Part shown: in pieces, positions 49,208 to 58,471 of the stretch | Position numbering within the stretch: position 1 is the stretch's first letter | Layout: each line of letters starts with the position of its first letter | Assembly (NCBI RefSeq): GCF_000307775.2 | Contig: NZ_KK020676.1 | Span: 2,442,341-2,506,340, forward strand | Source: Stutzerimonas stutzeri KOS6 | GTDB lineage: Bacteria > Pseudomonadota > Gammaproteobacteria > Pseudomonadales > Pseudomonadaceae | Direction: 5' to 3' | Length of the DNA stretch: 64,000 bases | Notes under the pieces: generated by a model | Databases searched by the model: none | What the model saw: the letters and a program-made list of their open reading frames with translations, nothing else | What the model was told of the DNA's origin: nothing | Program-made: the position numbers and the translations under genes

Positions 49208-50980
49208 TCAATAAGTCCGAACCTTGGGCTCGAATGCCGGAACGGTCTTCGGAGCGAAGTTCACGGCACGCTTGGCAACGCGCTTGTCACCCGGGAAGTA
49301 CAGGGTGTGGCACAGCCAATTTTCGTCATCACGCTCTTCGAAATCTTCGCGAGCGTGCGCACCACGGGATTCCTTGCGGTTCTCCGCAGCAATTGCAGTG
49401 GCCTCGGCGACTTCCAGCAGGTTCTGCAGCTCGAGCGCTTCGATGCGCGCGGTGTTGAACGCCTGGCTCTTGTCCGAGATCTTGACGTTGGCGATACGCT
49501 GACGCAGATCCACCAGTTGGGCAATGCCCTTCTGCATGTATTCGCCGGTACGGAATACACCGAAGTAGTTCTGCATGCAATTCTGCAGCTCTTTACGCAG
49601 CGGGGCGACGTCTTCACCCGTGGTGCGCTCGTTCAGCCCGGCAAGACGGCTTAGAGCAACGTCCAGATCGGTTTCGCTGGCGCCACGGTGCTCGATGCCT
49701 TCCTTGAGTGCCTTTTCCAGGTGTAGACCGGCAGCGCGACCGAACACGACCAGATCGAGCAGCGAGTTGCCACCCAGACGGTTGGCGCCGTGCACCGATA
49801 CGCAAGCGACTTCGCCCACGGCGAACAGACCATCGATGATGGTGTCGTTACCGCTGGCATCCTGAGTGATGGCCTGACCATGAATGTTGGTGGCGATACC
49901 ACCCATCATGTAGTGACAGGTCGGCACAACCGGAACCGGAGCAGTCACCGGATCGACGTGAGCGAAGGTCTTCGACAGCTCACAGATGCCCGGCAGACGG
50001 CTATGCAGCACTTCCTCGCCCAGGTGATCCAGTTTCAACATCACGTGATCACCGTCCGGACCACAACCATTGCCGGCCAGGATTTCCTTGACCATCGAAC
50101 GCGCAACCACGTCACGACCAGCCAGATCCTTCGCGTTCGGAGCATAACGCTCCATGAAACGCTCGCCATGCTTGTTGATCAGGTAGCCACCCTCGCCACG
50201 GCAACCTTCGGTCACCAGCACGCCGGCGCCGGCAATACCGGTCGGGTGGAACTGCCACATTTCGATATCCTGAACCGGCACACCCGCACGCAGCGCCATG
50301 CCGACACCATCGCCGGTATTGATCAGGGCGTTGGTGGTCGATGCATAGATACGACCGGCACCACCGGTTGCGAGAACAGTAGCTTTGGAGCGAATGTAGA
50401 CGGTTTCACCCGTCTCGATGCAGATGGCGATCACGCCAACGACAGCACCATCCTGATTTTTCACCAGATCGACCGCGTACCACTCGTTGAGGAATACGGT
50501 GTCGTTCTTCAGGTTGCCCTGATAAAGGGTGTGCAGCAGTGCGTGGCCGGTACGGTCGGCAGCGGCGCAAGTACGAGCGGCCTGACCGCCCTTGCCGAAG
50601 TCCTTGGACTGACCGCCGAACGGACGCTGGTAGATACGGCCCTGCTCGGTACGGGAGAACGGCAGCCCCATGTGCTCGAGCTCGAACACGGCCTCGGGAC
50701 CGACGGAACACATGTACTCGATCGCGTCCTGGTCGCCGATGTAGTCGGAACCCTTGACGGTATCGTACATGTGCCAGCGCCAGTCATCGTTCGGGTCGGC
50801 CGAAGCGATAGCGCAGGTGATCCCGCCCTGGGCGGAAACGGTGTGCGAACGAGTCGGGAAAACCTTGGTGACCACAGCCGTCTTGTGACCGGACTGGGAC
50901 AGTTGCAGCGCCGCGCGCATACCGGCGCCACCGCCACCAACGATGATGGCGTCGAAGGAAAGCGTACGAATATTAGCCAT
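49208..50980 (-). CDS. sdhA: Succinate dehydrogenase flavoprotein subunit
   Basis: The 590-residue SdhA oxidises succinate to fumarate. It shows the FAD fold [18 protein letters not shown], the FAD-linking His in [11 protein letters not shown] (near residue 47), the active-site HPTGIAGAG and [11 protein letters not shown], and [18 protein letters not shown]. Length matches the family. It lies four bases after sdhD. Confidence 0.97.
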   Translation of the reverse strand: MANIRTLSFDAIIVGGGGAGMRAALQLSQSGHKTAVVTKVFPTRSHTVSAQGGITCAIASADPNDDWRWHMYDTVKGSDYIGDQDAIEYMCSVGPEAVFELEHMGLPFSRTEQGRIYQRPFGGQSKDFGKGGQAARTCAAADRTGHALLHTLYQGNLKNDTVFLNEWYAVDLVKNQDGAVVGVIAICIETGETVYIRSKATVLATGGAGRIYASTTNALINTGDGVGMALRAGVPVQDIEMWQFHPTGIAGAGVLVTEGCRGEGGYLINKHGERFMERYAPNAKDLAGRDVVARSMVKEILAGNGCGPDGDHVMLKLDHLGEEVLHSRLPGICELSKTFAHVDPVTAPVPVVPTCHYMMGGIATNIHGQAITQDASGNDTIIDGLFAVGEVACVSVHGANRLGGNSLLDLVVFGRAAGLHLEKALKEGIEHRGASETDLDVALSRLAGLNERTTGEDVAPLRKELQNCMQNYFGVFRTGEYMQKGIAQLVDLRQRIANVKISDKSQAFNTARIEALELQNLLEVAEATAIAAENRKESRGAHAREDFEERDDENWLCHTLYFPGDKRVAKRAVNFAPKTVPAFEPKVRTY

Positions 50981-50983
50981 GAA

Positions 50984-51352
50984 TCAGATACCCCAAAGAA
51001 TCTGCACGCCCCAGACGAAGAAGATGAACATGGCAATGCCACACACCGCCTGGAACAGGAAACGAACGCCGGTAGCCCACTTACCGATCGCCATATTGGT
51101 CAGGTAGTCGGTGGAGATCGTCCACATACCGACCCATGCGTGCACACTCAGGGCAACCAGAGCCAGCAGGCTGAAGATGCGCATCCAGTTGGCCGAGAAC
51201 AGCTCGTGCCACTGGGCGTACTCCAGCCCCGGATTCACAACCAGGTACCCAAGCAGGAACAGGAAATAAGCCGCAAGAACCACTGCAGAAACGCGCTGCG
51301 CCATCCAGTCATACAGACCCGAGCGCGAAAAGTTGGTGACATTGGTTACCAT
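50984..51352 (-). CDS. sdhD: Succinate dehydrogenase membrane anchor, SdhD
   Basis: The 122-residue anchor has three helices (about residues 18-38, 58-78, 92-115) and the haem-ligand region VHAWVGMWTISTDYL. The ATG at 51352 was chosen because GGGAG lies eight bases upstream; a GTG two codons earlier is possible. It overlaps sdhC by seven bases, so it is co-translated. Confidence 0.95.
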   Translation of the reverse strand: MVTNVTNFSRSGLYDWMAQRVSAVVLAAYFLFLLGYLVVNPGLEYAQWHELFSANWMRIFSLLALVALSVHAWVGMWTISTDYLTNMAIGKWATGVRFLFQAVCGIAMFIFFVWGVQILWGI

Positions 51353-51720
51353 ATCCACACTCCCGCCAGAACGATCAGCACCGCCGACAAGGCGATTACG
51401 ATTTTCGAGCCCAGCTTGCCGCCTTCCAGCGTCTCGCCATGGCCAGAGTCCATGATCAGGTGACGCACACCCGCCACCAGGTGATACAGCAGTGCGGACA
51501 ACAACGCCCAGCTCACCAGCTTGGCCAAGGGGCTACCCAGATACGCACGAACCTCCTCGAAGCCTTCTGGCGAAGACAGCGAGGTATCGAGCGCGAGCAG
51601 CAGCAGGGCGACACCGACGAACAGGATGACACCGGATACACGGTGGAGAATCGACGTGTAAGCAGTGATGGGGAGTTTTATTGTCCTAAGATCTAGGTTT
51701 ACAGGTCGTTGGCTTTTCAC
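51346..51720 (-). CDS. sdhC: Succinate dehydrogenase cytochrome b556 subunit, SdhC
   Basis: The 124-residue anchor begins MKSQRPVNLDLRTIKLPITAYTSILHRVSGV, with the quinone-site Ser/Arg segment and three helices; the haem His is in LLYHLVAGVRHLIMD. The start is a GTG at 51720, which aligns with the family start; the ribosome site is weak. It is the first gene of sdhCDAB, divergent from gltA. Confidence 0.95.
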   Translation of the reverse strand: MKSQRPVNLDLRTIKLPITAYTSILHRVSGVILFVGVALLLLALDTSLSSPEGFEEVRAYLGSPLAKLVSWALLSALLYHLVAGVRHLIMDSGHGETLEGGKLGSKIVIALSAVLIVLAGVWIW

Positions 51721-51851
51721 GGCTTTTTTTCACACTTGAGAGCCCCAGAGCGCAGGGCAAAGTTGTTGGGAAGAGTACGCAGCAGTACCCGCTACCCACG
51801 AGTGACAACCTACAGAATACTGCCTGTAAGGCCCCTGCCGGTCGGTTTCCG

Positions 51852-51880
51852 AGTATAAACAGTTAGGTCACTAATGACAA
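51852..51880 (-). promoter_or_regulatory. Sigma-70-type promoter of sdhCDAB
   Basis: The minus strand reads TTGTCA-N17-TATACT (-35 at 51875-51880, -10 at 51852-51857), one mismatch in each hexamer. It lies 130 bp upstream of the sdhC start. Confidence 0.65.
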
Positions 51881-51994
51881 TGTGGTGAAGTGCCACTAAA
51901 GGCTGATAGCAGCCCCCATATAAATGCCGTAAACAGTGCACCCAAGCTGTACGCATCCCCCTGCAGAGCCCTCTACGGCATGGGTTCGCGCAAA

Positions 51995-52022
51995 TTGACT
52001 TTGCGGTTTATCACACTATAGT
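51995..52022 (+). promoter_or_regulatory. Sigma-70-type promoter of gltA
   Basis: TTGACT (51995-52000), 16 bases, TATAGT (52017-52022) precede the gltA start at 52081 by about 50 bp. Both hexamers are near consensus. Confidence 0.7.
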
Positions 52023-52080
52023 GATGCGGGCCCTGCGTGGGGGGCCATGATGATTCCAAGCACAAAACAGGAGGCCATAC

Positions 52081-53352
52081 ATGGCTGACAAGAAAGCGCA
52101 GTTGATCATCGAGGGCGCTGCCCCCGTCGAACTGCCCGTTTTAACCGGTACCGTAGGGCCTGATGTAATAGACGTACGAAGCCTGACCTCCACGGGTCAC
52201 TTCACCTTCGATCCCGGCTTCATGTCGACCGCCTCTTGCGAGTCCAAGATCACCTACATCGACGGCGACAAGGGCATCCTTCTGCATCGCGGCTACCCGA
52301 TCGAGCAACTGGCGGAGAAATCCGACTACCTGGAAACCTGCTACCTGCTGCTGAACGGCGAACTGCCTACCGCCGAGCAGAAGGCACAGTTCGTCAGCAC
52401 CGTGAAGAACCACACCATGGTTCACGAGCAGCTGAAGTCCTTCCTCAACGGCTTCCGTCGTGACGCGCATCCGATGGCCATAATGTGTGGCGTTGTCGGC
52501 GCTCTGTCGGCTTTCTACCACGACTCTCTGGACATCAACGACCCGCATCATCGCGAAATTTCCGCGGTACGCCTGGTCGCCAAGATGCCGACCATCGCCG
52601 CAATGGTCTACAAGTACTCGATCGGTCAGCCGCTGATGTATCCGCGCAACGACCTGAGCTACTCGGAAAACTTCCTGCACATGATGTTCAACACCCCGTG
52701 CGAGATCAAACCGATCAGCCCGGTATTGGCCAAGGCAATGGATCGCATCTTCATCCTGCATGCCGATCATGAGCAGAACGCCTCCACTTCCACCGTGCGC
52801 TTGGCTGGCTCCACCGGCGCCAACCCGTTCGCCTGTATCGCAGCCGGCATCGCCGCACTGTGGGGACCGGCACACGGCGGCGCGAACGAAGCCGTCCTCA
52901 CCATGCTGGACGAGATCGGCGACGTGTCGAACGTCGAGAAGTTCCTGGCCAAGGCCAAGGACAAGAACGACCCGTTCAAGCTGATGGGCTTCGGCCATCG
53001 CGTCTACAAGAACTTCGATCCGCGCGCCAAGGTCATGAAGCAGACCTGCGACGAAGTCCTGGGCGAGCTGGGCATCAACGATCCGCAACTGGATCTGGCC
53101 ATGAAGCTGGAGGAGATTGCCCTCAACGATCCGTACTTCGCCGAGCGCAACCTGTACCCGAACGTGGATTTCTACTCGGGCATCATCCTCAAGGCCATCG
53201 GCATTCCGACCAGCATGTTCACCGTCATCTTCGCCCTGGCGCGTACTGTCGGCTGGATTTCCCACTGGAAGGAAATGATCGCCTCCGGCCAGAAGATCGG
53301 TCGTCCGCGTCAGCTGTACACTGGTCACACCAAACGCGATCTGCCGCGTTAA
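52081..53352 (+). CDS. gltA: Type II citrate synthase
   Basis: The 423-residue enzyme condenses oxaloacetate with acetyl-CoA. It begins [12 protein letters not shown] and shows the catalytic residues of the family: His in [15 protein letters not shown] and [14 protein letters not shown], His/Arg in [15 protein letters not shown], and Asp in PNVDFYSGI. The length and start suit the NADH-sensitive hexameric type. AACAGGAGG precedes the ATG. It is divergent from sdhC and ends at a strong terminator. Confidence 0.97.
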   Translation: MADKKAQLIIEGAAPVELPVLTGTVGPDVIDVRSLTSTGHFTFDPGFMSTASCESKITYIDGDKGILLHRGYPIEQLAEKSDYLETCYLLLNGELPTAEQKAQFVSTVKNHTMVHEQLKSFLNGFRRDAHPMAIMCGVVGALSAFYHDSLDINDPHHREISAVRLVAKMPTIAAMVYKYSIGQPLMYPRNDLSYSENFLHMMFNTPCEIKPISPVLAKAMDRIFILHADHEQNASTSTVRLAGSTGANPFACIAAGIAALWGPAHGGANEAVLTMLDEIGDVSNVEKFLAKAKDKNDPFKLMGFGHRVYKNFDPRAKVMKQTCDEVLGELGINDPQLDLAMKLEEIALNDPYFAERNLYPNVDFYSGIILKAIGIPTSMFTVIFALARTVGWISHWKEMIASGQKIGRPRQLYTGHTKRDLPR

Positions 53353-53363
53353 GCCGTAACCGC

Positions 53364-53401
53364 AAAAAAAGAAAGGCTGCCCAGGGGCAGCCTTTCTTTT
53401 T
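53364..53401 (+). terminator. Terminator after gltA
   Basis: A 12-base-pair perfect stem (53371-53382 with 53385-53396) is preceded by a seven-A run and followed by TTTTT. It is a strong, symmetric terminator. Confidence 0.92.
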
Positions 53402-53522
53402 GGTCCCGAACAAGCCCCCAGAAAGCAACGAGCAACAGCCCACAACCGTAGATGCCGCGCCCTCGCGGCGATGCAGGCCCGCCAGCAAAACCCAACGACT
53501 GCGCGGACGCCTGCGACAATCG

Positions 53523-53774
53523 TCAAGCCGTTGTCTGCTCCAGCCAACCCAGCAACCGAATCGCCTCACCCCTGCTTTCGCCACAAAAAGCAGGATCGGC
53601 CGAAAACGCGGAACAGACCGCTGGCCGCCGCGGGTCACCGAACAGCGAACACAGCAAATCAGCACTCAACTGAACACACCTCTCTCCGGCGCGCTTGCCA
53701 TGCGGCATGCCTGGTATCGGAGAGCTGATGGAGGGCGCGATGCAGCAGGCACCGCAGCCAGGGCGACAATCCAT
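53523..53774 (-). CDS. YkgJ-type cysteine-cluster protein
   Basis: The 83-residue protein starts MDCRPGCGACC and contains seven Cys, including CRPGCGACC, RCVQL, LLCSLFG, VCSAF and FCGES. This is the pattern of the YkgJ zinc- or iron-binding cluster family. The biochemical role is unknown. The ATG at 53774 has GGAGTGG upstream, and the longer in-frame form has no ribosome site. It is convergent with gltA and divergent from the DUF486 gene. Confidence 0.83.
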   Translation of the reverse strand: MDCRPGCGACCIAPSISSPIPGMPHGKRAGERCVQLSADLLCSLFGDPRRPAVCSAFSADPAFCGESRGEAIRLLGWLEQTTA

Positions 53775-53900
53775 GAACTGCCACTCCGTGAAAAAACGGG
53801 CGGCGATGATAATCCGCACAAAGCGAAGGCACCAGATGCACCGTTGCAAGGGGCAGTGCTTGGAAATACGCTAGCGCGTCGTCATCTCGAGCGCACATTC

Positions 53901-54242
53901 ATGCCTGTCTGGTTGCAAACCGCCGTCCTACTCTGCTGCTCCAACCTCTTCATGACCTTCGCCTGGTACGGCCACCTGAAGAGCCTGAACGGTAAACCCT
54001 GGCTGATCGCCGCCCTGATCAGTTGGAGCATCGCCTTCTTCGAATACATGCTGATGGTGCCGGCAAACCGCATCGGCTATACCGAACTGTCGGTCGGCCA
54101 ACTGAAGATCATGCAGGAGGTGATCACCCTGATGGTGTTCGTCCCTTTCAGCGTGCTGTACATGCAGCAGCCACTGAAGCTGGACTATCTATGGGCAGGG
54201 TTGTGTCTGCTCGGCGCCGTGTATTTCATATTCCGCAGCTAG
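53901..54242 (+). CDS. DUF486 (DMT-superfamily) membrane protein
   Basis: The 113-residue protein has four helices (about residues 6-20, 35-50, 70-90, 95-112) and the DUF486 pattern: FMTFAWYGHLK, ISWSIAFFEYMLMVPANRIGY and EVITLMVFVPFSVLYMQQPL. It is a small multidrug-transporter-like fold with unknown substrate. The ATG at 53901 matches the family start, though the ribosome site is weak and a long open frame continues upstream. Confidence 0.85.
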   Translation: MPVWLQTAVLLCCSNLFMTFAWYGHLKSLNGKPWLIAALISWSIAFFEYMLMVPANRIGYTELSVGQLKIMQEVITLMVFVPFSVLYMQQPLKLDYLWAGLCLLGAVYFIFRS

Positions 54243-54318
54243 CACTCATGCCAGGTGACGGCAGCCCGGACGCTTGGGCATACTGGCGACCCTTTTCCAA
54301 CCCTGCAAAGGAATTCAA

Positions 54319-54600
54319 ATGCTCAAGGTCAACGAGTACTTCGATGGCACCGTCAAATCTATCGCATTCGACATGACGGAAGGCCCCGCAACGATCGGCG
54401 TGATGGCGCCTGGCGAATACGAATTCGGAACCGCACAGCTCGAAGTCATGCATGTAGTTGCCGGCAGCCTGGATGTGAAACTGCCCGGCAGCGATAGCTG
54501 GGAAACATTCGCCAGCGCCAGCCAGTTCACCGTGCCGGCGAACAGCAAGTTCCAATTGAAGGTGGCTGTGGATACCGCCTATCTGTGCGAGTATCGCTGA
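54319..54600 (+). CDS. ppnP: Pyrimidine/purine nucleoside phosphorylase
   Basis: The 93-residue single-cupin protein matches PpnP (formerly YaiE/DUF1255): [47 protein letters not shown] and [15 protein letters not shown]. It phosphorolyses a range of nucleosides to base and ribose-1-phosphate. AAAGGA precedes the ATG at 54319. It is convergent with the PilZ gene. Confidence 0.92.
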   Translation: MLKVNEYFDGTVKSIAFDMTEGPATIGVMAPGEYEFGTAQLEVMHVVAGSLDVKLPGSDSWETFASASQFTVPANSKFQLKVAVDTAYLCEYR

Positions 54601-54615
54601 AGCGTCACAGCTACT

Positions 54616-54645
54616 GGCGCTGCATGCCCCCCCCCCCGCAGCGCC
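54616..54645. repeat. Hairpin with an 11-base C-tract loop
   Basis: The arms GGCGCTGC (54616-54623) and GCAGCGCC (54638-54645) are perfectly complementary and enclose ATG plus eleven C (54627-54637). It lies between convergent ppnP and the PilZ gene. The homopolymer should be prone to slippage, but no coding frame depends on it. Confidence 0.75.
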
Positions 54646-54663
54646 TTCCACCCACCGCCACCT

Positions 54664-55488
54664 TCAAAGCACATCCCGCGACAGGCTTTGGTAAACCACA
54701 CCCAACAGCGCCAGCCGATCCTGCTCGCTTAGCCCGATGAACTCGACGCCGGTAGCACAGACACCATCCTGCTCCCTGTGGAACGTACGCACGACGGCCA
54801 CCACATTCAGATAGATCTCCATTCCGCCTGGATGAATGCGGAACGAAAGCCGCACCTCCTCCCCGCAACCGGCAAGGGCAGCGCTACTGACGATCCTGGC
54901 GCCCCCCAAGCTCAGGTCACTGATGCGTCCAGCAGCGTTTCCTTGTGGTCCACGGATCGCCACCACCACATCGACCTGGGTACGCACGGACTTGCGAATG
55001 CGCATGAGCTGCACATTCTCCGGGTAGGCTAGATGCAAATAGGGAAAGGGGCTTAGCTGGGTCTTGATTACCCGGGTGCGGCAGGCCAAGGCATCCTGAC
55101 CGATGAAACCGCGAAGCAGCCAGACCTGCCCTTCGCGGACAAACAAAAGCCTACCATTGAGCTGCGGCGCAGTGACCAACAAACTCAGCGGCGCCAGATG
55201 CCCCACTACTTTTACCATGTAGCGCTCAGCGCTACCTTCCACCGGCTGCATCTGTAACGGGTCGCCTGGCGACAGCGCCAGACGAGCGGGGCGCTCATCC
55301 ACAAGTTCGTCCGCACGAGCCGCGGGTGCATCCCGATAGAGACCGCGCTTCATCCACTCGGCAAGTTGTTCTAACGCCTCGATACGCTCGCCCGCACGCA
55401 ACAATACCCGCCCATCTTCATCCAGCAGAGCAAAAGCCAGCGGCATGCCAGTCTTCAGCTCTTCCTCCTGAACCGCGATCAGCGCCAC
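54664..55488 (-). CDS. PilZ-domain protein (YcgR-like)
   Basis: The 274-residue protein has a C-terminal PilZ domain with the c-di-GMP motifs RIRKSVRTQ (RxxxR, near residue 163) and DLSLGGARI (D/NxSxxG, near 191). An N-terminal region of about 150 residues partly resembles the YcgR regulatory domain. A link to motility or surface behaviour is suggested by the flagellar genes next door. The start is taken as GTG at 55488, with AGGAAG eight bases upstream. Confidence 0.82.
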   Translation of the reverse strand: MALIAVQEEELKTGMPLAFALLDEDGRVLLRAGERIEALEQLAEWMKRGLYRDAPAARADELVDERPARLALSPGDPLQMQPVEGSAERYMVKVVGHLAPLSLLVTAPQLNGRLLFVREGQVWLLRGFIGQDALACRTRVIKTQLSPFPYLHLAYPENVQLMRIRKSVRTQVDVVVAIRGPQGNAAGRISDLSLGGARIVSSAALAGCGEEVRLSFRIHPGGMEIYLNVVAVVRTFHREQDGVCATGVEFIGLSEQDRLALLGVVYQSLSRDVL

Positions 55489-55990
55489 GATGAGATCTTC
55501 CTATAACGAGCAAGCGCCAGAACCAGCAGCCTATTGCACAGACTGCTAACCACATCAACCGCAAAATACTTGCCTCGCCTGGCTGTGCTTTAAATCACAC
55601 CAGCCCCACAGTGCTCCAGACCATGCTTTTCGCGGCATTTTTATTCGCGATGGACGCGACCGGCTAGATGACACCTTGCAGCAGACTTCAGGCGAGCGAT
55701 ATCAGCACGACTGTCTGGCTAGCTGCGTTCACTCAACCTGCCCCAAGCATTCGAAATGAGTGAGCACTTACAGCAGGCTGCGCCCCTCCAAATCGGCGCA
55801 CAGCGGCACATCATAATCAGGCGCTCACCAAACCGCACGAAACAACAGCCCCCTCAGACTGACACGCAGGAATGCCACATAGGGTATTTTTCCTGACAAT
55901 TAGCATTCACGAAAAAGCTCACCGCGAAGAAACAACGGCGTGCTTTTAGTTAGAAACAATTGCTGCGTACCGCTGAATCAATGCTGCCGT
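55489..55990. other. Gap downstream of fliS
   Basis: No open frame of 60 codons or more exists in these 502 bp on either strand. Many pseudomonads carry a fliT-like gene directly after fliS, but none is seen. The last 150 bp before fliS are relatively AT-rich. Confidence 0.5.
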
Positions 55991-56377
55991 CTAGAACTTT
56001 GGTGTGATGCCATCCCAACCTTCCTTGATTTCACCGAGCAGCTTGGCCACTTCGTCCAACTTGTTCATATCATTGTGACGACTCGCCTCGAACAGCCGCA
56101 TGGTCATAAACTCATATAGCCGATCGAGGTTTTCTGCCAACTCCCCGCCTGCTTCCTTGTCCAGCACGTCGCGCAGACCATTAATGATGTTGATCACCTT
56201 GCCTATCAGCGCGCCCTTTTCGGCATGCGCTTCGCGCTGCATGGCACCTTTTGCCTGAGCGATACGATCTAGCCCGCCCTGCATCAGCATTTGAATCAAA
56301 CGATGTGGATCGGCCTCGGTAACCTGAGCCTTTACACCAACCTGTTGGTATTGCCGCATTGCTGCCATAGCATTCAT
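55991..56377 (-). CDS. fliS: Flagellar export chaperone FliS
   Basis: The 128-residue FliS binds the C-terminus of unassembled flagellin and keeps it from polymerising in the cytosol. It is helical, with MAAMRQYQQVGVKAQVTEADPHRLIQMLMQGGLDRIAQAKGAM at the start (family Y-Q-x-V pattern) and DRLYEFMTMRLFEAS later. The ATG at 56377 has GAGG eight bases upstream. A FliA promoter at 56415-56441 and the fliD terminator upstream imply separate transcription. Confidence 0.93.
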   Translation of the reverse strand: MNAMAAMRQYQQVGVKAQVTEADPHRLIQMLMQGGLDRIAQAKGAMQREAHAEKGALIGKVINIINGLRDVLDKEAGGELAENLDRLYEFMTMRLFEASRHNDMNKLDEVAKLLGEIKEGWDGITPKF

Positions 56378-56414
56378 TGGATGAGCCTCTTGCTTCACCA
56401 TTTGACATGCCAAT

Positions 56415-56441
56415 GTATCGGGCAAAGGCCACGAAACTTTA
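56415..56441 (-). promoter_or_regulatory. FliA (sigma-28) promoter of fliS
   Basis: The minus strand reads TAAA-N15-CCCGATAC, two mismatches from TAAA-N15-GCCGATAA. It lies about 40 bp upstream of the fliS start and downstream of the fliD terminator. Confidence 0.7.
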
Positions 56442-56470
56442 CCGATGAAAAGCGTTTTTTGAAAACAAAA

Positions 56471-56491
56471 GAGCCGCCCTGACGGCGGCTC
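56471..56491 (-). terminator. Terminator after fliD
   Basis: An eight-base-pair stem (56471-56478 with 56484-56491) is followed on the minus strand by TTTTGTTTTC, close to the fliD stop. Confidence 0.85.
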
Positions 56492-56510
56492 ATTTTGACT
56501 CAAGCTCGAC

Positions 56511-57998
56511 CTACTCCTTGCTGTTATTAGCCGCCCAGGGCAGGTTTTCCAGCGAAGCCAGCAGGCTGCTCGACGTATTGGTCAGTTGCCCGACCAGCAA
56601 GTCCATCGCATTGAACTGCTTGTACAACCGCTCCTGCAACGCGGTGACACGGCGAGTAAGATCTTCTCGCTGATCGTCTATCTTCGAAATAGTCTCGGTC
56701 ATCGCCTTGTTGCGCTGCTCAAGGATGCCGCCGGTCTCCGTATAGGGCTTGAGCTTATTATCCAGACGCATAGCGAGACCGCTCTCGCCGGTAAAGAGGC
56801 CAGACAGGTCGCCAAAATTACTCGCCATGGCCTTGTCCAGCTTGGTGCTGTCGATGGCGAGAGTGCCATCCTTTTGCGTAGTGACGCCGATATCGGACAG
56901 CACGCGCAGCGCGCCGCCCCCCTGCACGTTCACCAGCTCGTTGCGGATACTGTTGAGCAACGTGCGCGCCGAGGCATCGCCCACCAGAGCGCCAACGACC
57001 GGTGCCTTGTCATCGCCAACCGTGGTCACCTGGGTCTGCGAGTTGATGGCCCCGATCAGCTTGTTGTAACCGTCAACGAAGGTCTGAATCTGTTTCTTCA
57101 CACCGGTCTTGTCTTGCGTGATACCGATAGTCAGCGGCTCGTTTTCCGGCGTCTTGGCCTTGATATCGAGCGTGACGCCTTCTATCGCCCCCTCGATCTT
57201 GTTGGTCTTACTGGTAACCAGCATGCCATCAATGGAAATCTGCGCGCTCTGTGCCGTGGCAAGGGTCATCGGCCCCTGGCGGTACTCGCTTAACGCGGCA
57301 AGATAGGCGGGATCTTCGCCGCTTTCGTAGTCAGCAGCATTTGGTTCCACGCTGGGCGTGAGATATGCCAGCTGATCCAGAGCGAAGGTGCCTGCGCTCG
57401 CGTCCAGAGAAGTCGCCTCGACGGTAATATCTGCGCCCTCACCCGCCTTGGTGCTGCTGAGCACCAGCCGCGAGCCGGCGTCATCCGTAACGATCGCAGC
57501 GGAGACACCCATTTCGACGCCTGCCTTGTTGATGGCATCGCGAATGCCTGCCAGCGTGTTATTGCTTGCATCCACACGGATGCTCGGTAGCGCCTCGTCG
57601 CCCACCTTCAGCGCCAGCGTGCCACTACCGAAGCTGGCAGGCGCCTCGGCGGAGTTGTCGAATGCGCGCAAGCCCACTTTACTGCTGCTTGCCAAAGCCA
57701 TGACTTCGACCCTGTAGGTACCTGCACTCGCCTCCGTGCTGGCGCTTACACCAACCACATCCGACTTACTGGAAGTGGCCGAGCGAGCCTGAAACACTTC
57801 GGGCTTGTTCAACGCGTCGAGCGACTTTTGGAAATCGCTGATGGCGCTTTTCAATGCACCGAGCGCGGTGATCTGCGTCGTGGTCTTTTTTTCCAGGCTG
57901 GCAAGCTGGGTTTCACGGGGCGCGCGCTCGGCGGCGACCATGCTGTTGACAATACTGTCGATGTCGATGCCGGAACCAATGCCCGTTACGCCTGCCAT
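56511..57998 (-). CDS. fliD: Flagellar filament cap protein FliD
   Basis: The 495-residue cap protein starts MAGVTGIGSGIDIDSIVNSMVAAERAP, the conserved FliD N-terminus, and has the coiled C-terminal part (MTETISKIDDQREDLTRRVTALQERLYKQFNAMD). The middle (about 60-420) holds the variable domains. It caps the growing filament and promotes flagellin folding. It follows flaG at 64 bp and ends at its own terminator. GAGGTAGGG precedes the ATG. Confidence 0.95.
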   Translation of the reverse strand: MAGVTGIGSGIDIDSIVNSMVAAERAPRETQLASLEKKTTTQITALGALKSAISDFQKSLDALNKPEVFQARSATSSKSDVVGVSASTEASAGTYRVEVMALASSSKVGLRAFDNSAEAPASFGSGTLALKVGDEALPSIRVDASNNTLAGIRDAINKAGVEMGVSAAIVTDDAGSRLVLSSTKAGEGADITVEATSLDASAGTFALDQLAYLTPSVEPNAADYESGEDPAYLAALSEYRQGPMTLATAQSAQISIDGMLVTSKTNKIEGAIEGVTLDIKAKTPENEPLTIGITQDKTGVKKQIQTFVDGYNKLIGAINSQTQVTTVGDDKAPVVGALVGDASARTLLNSIRNELVNVQGGGALRVLSDIGVTTQKDGTLAIDSTKLDKAMASNFGDLSGLFTGESGLAMRLDNKLKPYTETGGILEQRNKAMTETISKIDDQREDLTRRVTALQERLYKQFNAMDLLVGQLTNTSSSLLASLENLPWAANNSKE

Positions 57999-58062
57999 TG
58001 CCCTACCTCGTCAAATAAACCACACACCAAATTCGGTCTTGTACCAATCAAGAAACGTGCCG

Positions 58063-58413
58063 CTATGCCTTCGCCTCGAACAACAGGCTTCGCATTTCAT
58101 CCAGTCGCTCAGCCAGGCGCAGGATATCCTCTGAAGGAATCTGCCGCACCACCTTTCCGGAGTCGCCATCCACCACCCGCACGACCACCTGACCGGTGGA
58201 GTCGTCCACACTGAAGTCCAGGTTGCGTTGCAGGCTCTGCACCTGCGTGCGGATACGCTTTACTGCCTCGCCAACATCCTCCGCCCGCTCGACACTGGCA
58301 GATTCAGCCGCCTCGCCGAACGACGAAAGCCCAGCGTCCCTGAGGAGGCTGGGCGTAGGTCTGCTCGTCGAGGGGGGTGCAGAAGGGTTAACCGCTACTC
58401 TTGCGATGTCCAT
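58063..58413 (-). CDS. flaG: Flagellar protein FlaG
   Basis: The 116-residue FlaG has a disordered Ser/Pro-rich N-terminus and the conserved C-terminal part, LQRNLDFSVDDSTGQVVVRVVDGDSGKVVRQIPSEDILRLAERLDE. It influences filament length in Pseudomonas and Vibrio. The ATG at 58413 has AGAGG upstream. It lies between fliC and fliD. Confidence 0.93.
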   Translation of the reverse strand: MDIARVAVNPSAPPSTSRPTPSLLRDAGLSSFGEAAESASVERAEDVGEAVKRIRTQVQSLQRNLDFSVDDSTGQVVVRVVDGDSGKVVRQIPSEDILRLAERLDEMRSLLFEAKA

Positions 58414-58432
58414 ACTCACCTCTCAAGGAATC

Positions 58433-58457
58433 GATGGGGCGGCTGAACCGCCCCATC
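58433..58457. other. Hairpin between fliC and flaG
   Basis: A ten-base-pair perfect stem (58433-58442 with 58448-58457, five-base loop) follows the fliC stop on the minus strand. No T-run follows, so it may partly terminate or stabilise the abundant fliC message. Confidence 0.6.
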
Positions 58458-58471
58458 GGACCGCGCTCCGG

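Larger units (their letters stand above)
51721..52080. other. Divergent sdhC-gltA control region
   Basis: No gene lies in these 360 bp. They hold one sigma-70-like promoter for each direction (given separately). The leaders are long, about 125 bases for sdhC and about 50 for gltA, leaving room for post-transcriptional control. Confidence 0.6.

Noticed and set aside
49790..51463. 557-codon open frame opposite sdhA, sdhD and sdhC
   Set aside because: Shadow frame; all three minus-strand genes are clear.
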